From Ruminococcus sp. (lineage in GTDB: Bacteria; Bacillota; Clostridia; Oscillospirales; Ruminococcaceae): a DNA stretch of 64,000 nucleotides. The position numbers were made by a program, and so were the translations under genes. Numbering within the stretch: position 1 is the stretch's first letter; each line of letters starts with the position of its first letter. The notes under the pieces are model-generated. The model was not told where the DNA came from and made no database searches. It saw only the letters and a list, made by a program, of their open reading frames with translations. Of this stretch, positions 52,335-59,806 are shown piece after piece. The stretch spans positions 62,001-126,000 of the forward strand of contig SVNT01000006.1 in assembly GCA_015066785.1 (NCBI GenBank). Direction: 5' to 3'.

Positions 52335-53108
52335 TTAAAGGGTTATCCCGAAAAGTCGGCAGGTGTTGGCGTTCGCCATATCTATTACCGCCTGTGCGTC
52401 CATATTGCGAAGTTCTGCGATTTTCTCCGCAACGTGACATATCATTCTGCTGTCGCAGCGCTTTCCACGGTTTGGTTCGGGAGCCATATACGGACAGTCG
52501 GTTTCAAGAAGAAGTCTGTCGTCGGCAACGGCAAGCATAGACTCAACCGCACGCTTTGCATTCTTGAAGGTCAGCACGCCTGTGAAGCTGACGTACATAC
52601 CAAGTTCCTGCAGTTCCCTCGCAATTTCGGGAGAACCCGAAAAGCAATGCATTACGCCTTTCGGCTTGTACCTGCGTAAAAGCTCCATCGTGTCGCCCAT
52701 AGCGTCACGGGAATGGATTGATACGGGCAGGTCAAGTTCCTGTGCGAGTATGAGCTGTTCCTCAAAAACACGGAGCTGTTTTTCTCTGTCGTATTCGTCG
52801 TAGTGGTAGTCCAACCCTATCTCTCCGATAGCGACAACCTTTTCCGATTTCGTCATTTCACGGAGTATGTCGAGATAGTTGTCGGGAAGGTCGTCCACAT
52901 CCTGCGGATGCACTCCCACTGCGGCATACATGAAGTCATATTTTTCCGCCATATCAACGCCCATCTGTGAGCGTTCAAGGTTTGCGCCTGCGTGGATTAC
53001 CGCAACGACGCCGCCTTCTTTCAGCCCCGTTGACAGAAGTTCGTCACGGTCTTCGTCGAAAGCCTCGTCCTCGTAATGACAATGTGAATCAAATATATTT
53101 GTGAGCAT
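52335..53108 (-). CDS. tatD: TatD family deoxyribonuclease
   Basis: This 257-residue TIM-barrel metal-dependent nuclease of the TatD family has 3'-5' exonuclease activity in studied members and is linked to DNA repair and turnover. Metal-binding residues lie in FDSHCHYEDEAFDEDR (His pair), VAIGEIGLDYHYDEYDRE (Glu), PVSIHSRDAMGDTM and VMHCFSGSPE (His) and LLLETDCPYMAPEP (Asp). It follows metG by 12 bases, a very common Firmicutes pairing, and ends at the terminator in front of yabP. Confidence 0.94.
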   Translation of the reverse strand: MLTNIFDSHCHYEDEAFDEDRDELLSTGLKEGGVVAVIHAGANLERSQMGVDMAEKYDFMYAAVGVHPQDVDDLPDNYLDILREMTKSEKVVAIGEIGLDYHYDEYDREKQLRVFEEQLILAQELDLPVSIHSRDAMGDTMELLRRYKPKGVMHCFSGSPEIARELQELGMYVSFTGVLTFKNAKRAVESMLAVADDRLLLETDCPYMAPEPNRGKRCDSRMICHVAEKIAELRNMDAQAVIDMANANTCRLFGITL

Positions 53109-53120
53109 ATTTTTTCTCCG

Positions 53121-55049
53121 TTATCTGATTTTTGCACCGCAGGGAAGATTCTGGTCGGGGAAAATAACCGACGCACCGTTATCTGTGTCAGCGGCAAGAA
53201 TCATTCCGTTGCTCTCCACTCCGCAGAGCTTTGCAGGTGCAAGATTCGATACAATAATAACCTTTTTGCCGATGAGGTCTTCGGGCTGATACCATTCGGC
53301 AATACCCGAAACAACCTGTCTGCCACCCATTCCGTCGTCAAGCTGGAGGCAAAGGAGCTTCTTCGACTTCTTTACCTTTTCGCAGGATTTTACCTGTGCC
53401 ACACGGAGTTCAACCTTTGCGAAATCCTCAATGCTGATTTCGGGCAAAAGGTCGAATGCGGGGATTGTCATAGGCTTCTGAGCCTCAAGCACCTTGTTGA
53501 GTTCTTCGATTTCCTTGTCGATGTCAATTCTCGGGAAGAGTACCTCTCCCTTTGTGACAGTTACAGTTGCAGAAAGTACGCCGAATGTCTTTGCACTTTC
53601 CCATGTAACATCATTTTCGCCTGCGCCTATCTGCTTCCATACCTCAGGCATTGTGTGAGGCATTACGGGATAGAGCATTACCGACGCAATTCTTATTGTT
53701 TCAAGGAGGTTGTACATAACCGTTGCAAGTCTGTCACGGTTAGCCTCGTCCTTTGCAAGAATCCACGGTGCTGTTTCGTCGATATACTTGTTTGCTCTCG
53801 ATACGAGCTTGATTATCTCTGCAAGAGTTGTTGAGTACTGGAAGTTGTCATAACCTTCCGCCACCTTCTGCTCAAGTGCAGTCGCCTGTGCGATGAGGTC
53901 GTTGTCGAGTTCTTCTGCCTTTCTCTCTGCGGGAAGAGTTCCGCCGAAGTACTTGATAACCATTGCAACTGTACGGGAAACAAGGTTTCCGAGGTCGTTT
54001 GCAAGGTCGGAGTTTATACGGTTAATCATAATCTCGTTTGAGAATGCACAGTCCGAACCGAAAGGCATTTCACGGAGAAGATGGTATCTTACTGCATCAA
54101 CGCCGTATCTGTCAGCAAGGATAAACGGGTCGATTACATTTCCTGTGGACTTGCCCATCTTCGCACCGTTGAAGGTAATCCAGCCGTGACCGTAAATCTT
54201 CTTCGGGAGAGGAAGGTCGAGTGCCATAAGCATTGCAGGCCAGATAATTGAGTGGAAACGCACAATTTCCTTCGCCATCATGTGAACATCTGCGGGCCAG
54301 TATTCTGCCATATCATCATAGTGCGAGTTTTCATAGCCGAGTGCAGTGATATAGTTTGAAAGTGCGTCTATCCACACATATACGATGTGCTTGTCGTCAA
54401 AGCTGACGGGAACACCCCACTTGAAGCTCGTTCTCGAAACACAGAGGTCTTCAAGTCCTGGCTTGATGAAGTTGTTCACCATTTCGTTTACACGGCTCTG
54501 CGGATTGAGGAAATCCGTTTCCGTGAGGAGCTTTTCAATTCTGTCGGCAAATGCAGACAGCTTGAAGAAATACGCTTCTTCCTTGGCGTCTGTGACATCA
54601 CGGTGACAGTCGGGACATTTGCCCTCTACAAGCTGGCTTTCTGTCCAGAAGCTTTCGCAGGGGGTGCAGTATTTTCCGACATATTCGCCCTTATAGATAT
54701 ATCCCTTATCGTAGAGCACCTTGAAAATCTTCTGTACAGACTCAACATGATAGTCATCTGTTGTACGGATGAAACGGTCGTAGGTTATTCCCATACGCTC
54801 CCACAGTTTTTTGAAGTTCACGCATATATCGTCAACGAACTGCTGGGGGGTAACACCCATTTCTTCGGCTTTCTTTTCAATTTTCTGTCCGTGCTCATCA
54901 AGTCCTGTAAGGAATTTTACATCATATCCCTGCATTCGCTTCATTCGCGCGGTTGTATCGCACGCAAGTGTTGTGTAGCAATGTCCGATATGCGGGTTTC
55001 CCGACGGATAATAGATGGGTGTTGTGATGTAAAATGGTTTCTTACTCAT
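53121..55049 (-). CDS. metG: Methionyl-tRNA synthetase
   Basis: This 642-residue class I synthetase charges initiator and elongator tRNA-Met. The HIGH-type motif is YYPSGNPHIGHCYTTLACD, the zinc knuckle has CTPCESFWTESQ and CPDCHRDV, and the catalytic loop reads KMGKSTGNVIDP in place of KMSKS. A C-terminal tRNA-binding OB domain (EMAP-like; DFAKVELRVAQVKSCEKVKK) promotes dimerisation. The KMGKS variant and the appended domain are usual for Firmicutes. An AAGGAG site precedes the ATG. tatD follows. Its promoter is of good quality; no T-box or S-box is visible. Confidence 0.97.
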   Translation of the reverse strand: MSKKPFYITTPIYYPSGNPHIGHCYTTLACDTTARMKRMQGYDVKFLTGLDEHGQKIEKKAEEMGVTPQQFVDDICVNFKKLWERMGITYDRFIRTTDDYHVESVQKIFKVLYDKGYIYKGEYVGKYCTPCESFWTESQLVEGKCPDCHRDVTDAKEEAYFFKLSAFADRIEKLLTETDFLNPQSRVNEMVNNFIKPGLEDLCVSRTSFKWGVPVSFDDKHIVYVWIDALSNYITALGYENSHYDDMAEYWPADVHMMAKEIVRFHSIIWPAMLMALDLPLPKKIYGHGWITFNGAKMGKSTGNVIDPFILADRYGVDAVRYHLLREMPFGSDCAFSNEIMINRINSDLANDLGNLVSRTVAMVIKYFGGTLPAERKAEELDNDLIAQATALEQKVAEGYDNFQYSTTLAEIIKLVSRANKYIDETAPWILAKDEANRDRLATVMYNLLETIRIASVMLYPVMPHTMPEVWKQIGAGENDVTWESAKTFGVLSATVTVTKGEVLFPRIDIDKEIEELNKVLEAQKPMTIPAFDLLPEISIEDFAKVELRVAQVKSCEKVKKSKKLLCLQLDDGMGGRQVVSGIAEWYQPEDLIGKKVIIVSNLAPAKLCGVESNGMILAADTDNGASVIFPDQNLPCGAKIR

Positions 55050-55082
55050 AGTAATACTCCTTTTAATAAAATAATCAAATAT

Positions 55083-55111
55083 ATTATACTCTTTTTATTG
55101 CCTCTTGTCTA
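55083..55111 (-). promoter_or_regulatory. metG-tatD promoter
   Basis: On the minus strand TAGACA (55111-55106), a 17-base spacer and TATAAT (55088-55083), immediately after the small-RNA terminator. Confidence 0.75.
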
Positions 55112-55120
55112 GTTTCTGGG

Positions 55121-55255
55121 CAAAAAAAGTGCGGAGCCAAGCACGGCTCCGCCAGGTGAGATGAAAAAATAGGATAAATATGTGTAGAACAAAAGAAAGG
55201 AGACAACAAAACGGATGCTAAAATATATTCGTATTCAACTTATAATTCTAACATC
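55121..55255 (-). ncRNA. Candidate trans-acting small RNA with anti-Shine-Dalgarno stretch
   Basis: A promoter at 55262-55290 and a strong terminator (GCGGAGCC 55138-55131 with GGCTCCGC 55152-55145, then T7 at 55129-55123 or nearby) bound an RNA of about 130 bases with no ribosome site; its only open frame is eight codons right at the 5' end. It carries an unpaired C/U-rich segment, TCTCCTTTCTTTTG (about 55203-55190), complementary to GAAAGGAGA-type ribosome sites. This layout is typical of small RNAs that block translation initiation. Confidence 0.55.
55131..55152 (-). terminator. Terminator of the candidate small RNA
   Basis: Perfect 8-bp GC-rich stem with a six-base loop, followed on the minus strand by ACTTTTTTTG. 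It lies 20 bases upstream of the metG -35 box. Confidence 0.85.
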
Positions 55256-55261
55256 ATACAT

Positions 55262-55290
55262 AGTATAACGCATTTCCTTTAAACCGTCAA
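55262..55290 (-). promoter_or_regulatory. Promoter of the candidate small RNA
   Basis: On the minus strand TTGACG (55290-55285), a 17-base spacer and TATACT (55267-55262). Confidence 0.75.
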
Positions 55291-55395
55291 GGGCAGTTGT
55301 TGCAGCATCAAAAATTTCGTAGATTTGCACAAACGATGCCCGATATTTTGTGCAGTATTTATGTAATAAAATCCCGATTTTTCCTGTATGTACCT

Positions 55396-55418
55396 TGCGG
55401 CGATTGTTTTTCGCCGCA
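55396..55418. other. Hairpin after DUF378, possible weak terminator
   Basis: TGCGGCGA (55396-55403) pairs with TCGCCGCA (55411-55418) with a seven-base loop, about 23 bases after the DUF378 stop. Neither side has a clean T run close to the stem. The rest of 55291-55440 shows nothing else. Confidence 0.4.
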
Positions 55419-55440
55419 GCAAACCCCGTTTTTTCCAGTC

Positions 55441-55650
55441 TTATACTTCGCTTTCGATAAGGCTGTTGTGCTTGAACAGAAGCGATATACACCACACCGC
55501 CGCAATCGCAACGATGATGTATAACACCCTGCTGATTACTGCCGCCGATCCGCCGAAAAGCCAGGCGATTATGTCGAGCTGAAAAATCCCGACAAGACCC
55601 CAGTTGACTCCTCCGACAATCAACAACGCCAGAGCAATACGGTCCAGCAT
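55441..55650 (-). CDS. DUF378 small membrane protein
   Basis: This is a 69-residue DUF378 protein with two membrane helices (about residues 4-22 and 38-60). It has the family hallmark LLIVGGVNWGLVGIFQLDII and a following GGSAAVISRVLYIIVA. No function is known; members are widespread in Firmicutes. An AGGTAAAG-type site (GAGG) precedes the ATG at 55650. It is a single gene between the transglutaminase cluster and the candidate small RNA. The 99-base gap upstream has a small ACGCA...TGCGT hairpin but no confident promoter. Confidence 0.88.
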   Translation of the reverse strand: MLDRIALALLIVGGVNWGLVGIFQLDIIAWLFGGSAAVISRVLYIIVAIAAVWCISLLFKHNSLIESEV

Positions 55651-55749
55651 ATTCTTTACCTCGTTCTTTTATTTTGCAAACCCCGATAACGCATTTTTTG
55701 TGCGTCTGTTGCTATTCTATCCTTAAAAACGAGAAAATATACATCTTTT

Positions 55750-56973
55750 TTAAATTTCTATCTGAAAACTCCTTGCGTTTTCGTTCCAGTAAAGGCTTAT
55801 GCTCTGCGGGAGCTTTCCCGGTGCCAGATCGAAAATCATATTCTTCTTGAACATATAGTACACTACTTCTTTATAAAGCGTACTGTCGGAAAATTTTATC
55901 CGCACATAATGCTCACCGTTGTCATACGCTTCGTTTATCGAGCGTGTAAGGATTTCCACGGCCTCCTCGTAGGTTGTGGCATAATATCCGTAATGCACGA
56001 AATAATTTGCCTCAAGCGAATTTGCCTCGGGAAGTGTGAAGAGCGTCTCGTCAATCATAACGGTAGGCTTTACCTCAAACCTCGGAAAAAGGAAGTAGCT
56101 GTAACTGATGAATGCATCGTCAAGCGCATCAGCCTTACTTGAGGTTGTCGGGTCGTCCCATGTTAAATCTATGTTGTACCACAGGCCGTCAACCTTGACC
56201 ATATTCCATATATGCTCCTCGTGTGCCTGATTGCCGTACTGGTCGGTGACAACCTGACTTCCCGTTGCGAAGAGGTTTTCTATGCCGACTTTGTTGCAGA
56301 GTATCGCAAACGCCCTTGCATAGCCCTCGCACAAGGCACTTCCGTCGACAAAAGCACCGTAAGGTGTGGAAATATATTTGCCGTCGACAGAGTATTTGCA
56401 GTTGAGGATAATCTCGTCGTGGAACAGCTTTATCGTATCCACCGTGTCCATTTCGGGAGTGATTTTCGCAAGTATCTCGCTCACTCTCTGCTCCGTCAGG
56501 ACATTCATGCTGTTGACCTCGTCGTAATCAAAGACATAGGAAAGCTGAACGGACGACGCTTCTTCCGTTTCGGCGTTAAAGGAAACGCTGTACTCTTTGG
56601 AAATGTAGTAAAGCGACGTTTCCTCAAGATATATAAGCTTGCAGATTTCTTCGAGTCGCTCCTTTGAAACGGTACGGGTAAGCTCTATCGTTTCTTCAAA
56701 ATGATGAGCGCCGTTGACGATTTCATCGTACACGGATTTTTCATCTGCGTTAAGGCTGTAATATCCGTATCTGCTAGAGCAGATATTCGGTATTGTATCC
56801 TCCCGGAGTGTGACAGTTGTTTCTGCGGGAAGAGTTTCCTCCGTCACGGAAGTTTCCGCTGTGACAGGAGGGGCTTCGGTATACTCAGGCTCTCCCCCCG
56901 ATGATTCTGTGCAGGCGGAAAACAAGGTCATTATAAATATCATTGCCGTCAGGAAAGATATTTTCTTTTTCAT
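55750..56973 (-). CDS. Transglutaminase-like lipoprotein (fourth paralog)
   Basis: This 407-residue exported lipoprotein (lipobox LFSAC, Cys21) has a transglutaminase/protease core. The catalytic Cys is in GSALCEGYARAFAILCNK, the His in HIWNMVKVDGLWY (other copies have HAWN), and the Asp in NIDLTWDD. A short Thr-rich linker follows the lipid anchor, then an N-terminal helical domain that begins near YYSLNADEKSVYDEI. Such proteins may cleave or cross-link surface or wall peptides; the substrate is unknown. It lies 15 bases after the third paralog. Of the four it is the most diverged around the His. Confidence 0.88.
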   Translation of the reverse strand: MKKKISFLTAMIFIMTLFSACTESSGGEPEYTEAPPVTAETSVTEETLPAETTVTLREDTIPNICSSRYGYYSLNADEKSVYDEIVNGAHHFEETIELTRTVSKERLEEICKLIYLEETSLYYISKEYSVSFNAETEEASSVQLSYVFDYDEVNSMNVLTEQRVSEILAKITPEMDTVDTIKLFHDEIILNCKYSVDGKYISTPYGAFVDGSALCEGYARAFAILCNKVGIENLFATGSQVVTDQYGNQAHEEHIWNMVKVDGLWYNIDLTWDDPTTSSKADALDDAFISYSYFLFPRFEVKPTVMIDETLFTLPEANSLEANYFVHYGYYATTYEEAVEILTRSINEAYDNGEHYVRIKFSDSTLYKEVVYYMFKKNMIFDLAPGKLPQSISLYWNENARSFQIEI

Positions 56974-56988
56974 TTTCCGCCCTCCTTT

Positions 56989-58425
56989 TTATTTTATGAT
57001 GATTGTTATTGTTTTTCTTTCCTCGCTGTGAAGGAAGGATATCTGTCTTACATCAACATTTTTACCCGACGCAGACGACGCATTTCTCAAAATCGTGAAG
57101 ATTTCCTGCGAATTCACAAGATTAAGTGCCGCATTGTATGTTTCGGCGTCAGCCGCCCTGAAATAAATGTAGTTTCTTCCTTCCTTGAAAGAAGTCACTG
57201 CGCTGTTGAAGATGACATCCTTTATTTCGTTTGTATTATTTGCGTAAAATCCGTTTTTAATATAGAAATTATGCTTTGTTGCCGTCGCTGTCGGAAGAGC
57301 TATGTTATCGGCATAAAGCACTCTGTCGCTCATAAAATCCGTGGTAACAAGGAAGTATGCGTAGCTTATAGCACCGCCGTCGTAATCCTCACTGTCGGTA
57401 TCGTCCCATGTGACATCTATGCAATACCAGTCACCGTCGACCCTGACCATATTCCACGCATGAGGCTCTCCCCCTGCGTTACCGACAACTATCGTGTTTT
57501 CAATTCCACGCTTGTTGCACAGAAGCGAAAATGCCTTCGCATAGCCTTCGCATAAAGCTCTGCCCTTGACAAGCGCACCGTACGGCATATCACCATACTC
57601 CGCCCCGACATCATATACACAACCTGTTACAAGAACATCGTGGAAATACTTTACCGCCTGATAGTCGCTCATCGACTTTGTTGCCGCAACGATTTCCTTT
57701 GCCTTTCTTTCGGTTTCGGCTATGTTTCTGTCGGTTTCTTCCTTACTGCAGTTATATCTGAATTCAATATGCGACGCCATTCCTGCCTGCGCACCGTCGG
57801 TGTACATAAAGACGCCGCTGTTGTTTGCGTCGAAATAATCATAATACGGGTCGAAATAATAAAGCGCCTTGAGAACCTTCACCACCGAGTCGGGAGAAAC
57901 TTTTTCGTCATCGAGCCATACCTTGCGTCTGTGATTTTTTATCGTATCCGCAAGAATGTCGTAAATGCGTTTTTCCGAATCACTGAGGCTTCTGTATACA
58001 TACGACTGCGAGATTTCATCAGCCGCATACGCTTTCTCGGCAGCAGCCGTAGTTACGGGAGCTTCCGTCGCTGTGGTTGTCGCAGCCGTAGTAGTCGTTG
58101 CCGCAGTTGTTGTAGTTGCAACGGTTGTGGTTTCCGTAGTTGTTGCAACTGTGGTCGTTTCGGGCGTTGTGGTAGTTTCGGGCGTAGTCGTGGTTTCGGG
58201 TGTGGTTGTTTCCGCAACGGTAGTGGTTTCTTCGGTTGCGGGTATTACCGATATGTCAAATTCCGTCTCCGAAAACTGCTCTTCGGGAACCGATGTTATA
58301 ACTTCGGAAATAATTTCAGAAGTTTCGGGTAAGGTTTCACCGCTGTACTTTGTCACATAGCTGCATCCGCTTATACAGCACAGAAGAAGTGCCGCCGCTG
58401 TCGAAAAGCAAAGTATCTTTTTCAT
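56989..58425 (-). CDS. Transglutaminase-like lipoprotein with long threonine-rich linker (third paralog)
   Basis: This 478-residue lipoprotein (lipobox CCISGC, Cys21) has a linker at about residues 65-130 made of repeated TTTPET, TTTVAT and TTTAAT units, followed by the transglutaminase module: YRSLSDSEKRIYDILAD opens it, RALCEGYAKAFSLLCNKRG has the catalytic Cys, EPHAWNMVRVDGDWY the His and CIDVTWDD the Asp. The ATG at 58425 follows GGGGAGTG by eight bases. The linker would hold the enzyme away from the membrane and may be glycosylated. A terminator separates it from the second paralog; the fourth follows closely. Confidence 0.88.
   Translation of the reverse strand: MKKILCFSTAAALLLCCISGCSYVTKYSGETLPETSEIISEVITSVPEEQFSETEFDISVIPATEETTTVAETTTPETTTTPETTTTPETTTVATTTETTTVATTTTAATTTTAATTTATEAPVTTAAAEKAYAADEISQSYVYRSLSDSEKRIYDILADTIKNHRRKVWLDDEKVSPDSVVKVLKALYYFDPYYDYFDANNSGVFMYTDGAQAGMASHIEFRYNCSKEETDRNIAETERKAKEIVAATKSMSDYQAVKYFHDVLVTGCVYDVGAEYGDMPYGALVKGRALCEGYAKAFSLLCNKRGIENTIVVGNAGGEPHAWNMVRVDGDWYCIDVTWDDTDSEDYDGGAISYAYFLVTTDFMSDRVLYADNIALPTATATKHNFYIKNGFYANNTNEIKDVIFNSAVTSFKEGRNYIYFRAADAETYNAALNLVNSQEIFTILRNASSASGKNVDVRQISFLHSEERKTITIIIK
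58070..58235. repeat. Low-complexity coding repeat (threonine-rich linker of the third paralog)
   Basis: Reiterated GTTGTGGTTGTC/GTAGTGGTTTC-like units on the plus strand encode the TTTPET/TTTVAT linker on the minus strand. Such repeats are prone to length variation between strains. Confidence 0.8.
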
Positions 58426-58454
58426 TTTCTCACTCCCCGTAATTACTGGAAAAA

Positions 58455-58490
58455 GGGCAGTCTGTGCGGATTTTATGCGCAAAACTGCCC
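58455..58490 (-). terminator. Terminator between the second and third transglutaminase genes
   Basis: GGGCAGT pairs with ACTGCCC (minus strand 58490-58484 with 58461-58455), with inner GCGCA...TGCGG-like pairing, then TTTTTCC. Confidence 0.7.
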
Positions 58491-58496
58491 CTTAAA

Positions 58497-59687
58497 TTAT
58501 TCTGCGTAGGTAAGGTTAAGGTGAATGATATTCGCCTCTTCGTCACAGCTCATACTCATCGATACAATCTGTGAGCATCCGCTTGTGTTGTTTGTCGTAT
58601 TCTTGAGGTCGTTATATTTACCCTGATTGATGATATAATCGTATGCCGCAGCGTAAGTTTCATCGCTGTCGCAGGCCACCTGACAAGCAACAAGCTCCTG
58701 CTGAGCGCAGTCAATCATAACCTTCTGCATGATGGAGAATGCTTCATCTGCCGATGTTGCGTAAGTTCCCGTATGCTTGAAGTATGTGAGTGCCGTTGAT
58801 GTAGCAGCGGGAGGTGTGAAGTCACACTCAACGATATGTGTGATGCCGTTGATAGCCGCATCGTCGATAAAGAGATAGTTGTGTCTTACATATATGCCGG
58901 ATGTTCCTTCGGGGTCGTCCCATGTAACATCGACGTTGTACCATTCGCCGTCAATCTTTACCTTGTTCCATGCGTGTGATGCGCCTGTGTACTTGTTTCC
59001 TGTGATACGGACATTTTCAATGCCGAACTTGTTACAAGCATAAGCGAATGCCTTTGCGTAGCCTTCGCACTGTGAGTATCCTGCAACCAGCGGGCCTGAT
59101 ACGTCCTTTGCGTTCTGGTGTTCCTTTGTGAATTCCGCATTAAGTGCAAGGTAGTCGTGGATTGCGATAACCTTGTCTGCGTCTGTTGCGTTTTCGGGGA
59201 ATGTTGCCTCAATCTTTGCTATACCCTCGTCTATTGACTTCTGGAGTGCGGCTGTCTGTTCCTTGTCGTATCTGTACGCAAGGTTTACAGTGTCTGTCTT
59301 TTCGCCGCAGGATTCAAAGTTGCTTCCCGATGCCATGAACCAGAAGATTTCGGGTTCCTGATAATATACATTCTTGTAAGTTGCCTCAACAATGGCTGTG
59401 TCGTATTCCTTGTCGAGAACAACAGTATTTTCGTAATTGAATACTCCCGCAAGAATCTGGTCGTAAATGGACTTTTCATCCTCGCTGAGTGTGTTGTATA
59501 CATATCTCTTGTCAGCCGCAGATGTGGAGCTTCCTTCAATCGCTCCCGCTTCGGTTGACTGTGCCGCAGTAGTCTGTGCGGCGTCGCCGTTACCTGTTGT
59601 GGAAGGTGCCTCTCCGTTATCGCCTGCGCAAGCAGTGGACAGCGTCATTACTGCTGCCATAAGGAGAAATAATAATCTTTTTTTCAT
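58497..59687 (-). CDS. Transglutaminase-like lipoprotein (second paralog)
   Basis: This 396-residue lipoprotein (lipobox LSTAC, Cys20) has only a short Ala/Thr/Ser-rich linker before the module, which begins YNTLSEDEKSIYDQILAG. The catalytic triad lies in YSQCEGYAKAFAYACNKFG (Cys), GASHAWNKVKIDGEWY (His) and NVDVTWDD (Asp). It is closest to the first paralog: both share GPLVAG...QCEGYAKA and the C-terminal SGC near the end. The ATG at 59687 follows GAGG by nine bases. A hairpin upstream and a terminator downstream suggest separate or attenuated expression. Confidence 0.88.
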   Translation of the reverse strand: MKKRLLFLLMAAVMTLSTACAGDNGEAPSTTGNGDAAQTTAAQSTEAGAIEGSSTSAADKRYVYNTLSEDEKSIYDQILAGVFNYENTVVLDKEYDTAIVEATYKNVYYQEPEIFWFMASGSNFESCGEKTDTVNLAYRYDKEQTAALQKSIDEGIAKIEATFPENATDADKVIAIHDYLALNAEFTKEHQNAKDVSGPLVAGYSQCEGYAKAFAYACNKFGIENVRITGNKYTGASHAWNKVKIDGEWYNVDVTWDDPEGTSGIYVRHNYLFIDDAAINGITHIVECDFTPPAATSTALTYFKHTGTYATSADEAFSIMQKVMIDCAQQELVACQVACDSDETYAAAYDYIINQGKYNDLKNTTNNTSGCSQIVSMSMSCDEEANIIHLNLTYAE

Positions 59688-59764
59688 TTTTTCAAACCTC
59701 ACTATAATAATTGAACAGGGTTCCGTACCTGCCCGAATTACATAAAAGCCATAGCATAAATTCC

Positions 59765-59790
59765 GCCACCGACATTTTTCTGTCGGTGGC
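59765..59790 (-). other. Strong hairpin between the first and second transglutaminase genes
   Basis: GCCACCGACA pairs with TGTCGGTGGC (minus strand 59790-59781 with 59774-59765), six-base loop. The downstream bases (GGAATTTATG) are not a clear T run, so it may be a weak terminator or an mRNA processing or stabilising element. Confidence 0.5.
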
Positions 59791-59806
59791 CGGAATTATT
59801 GTTGTC

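Noticed and set aside
57640..58332. Long plus-strand open frame rich in Cys, Arg and Gly
   Set aside because: It is the antisense of the threonine-rich linker and core of a well-supported lipoprotein gene; repeats produce such shadow frames.
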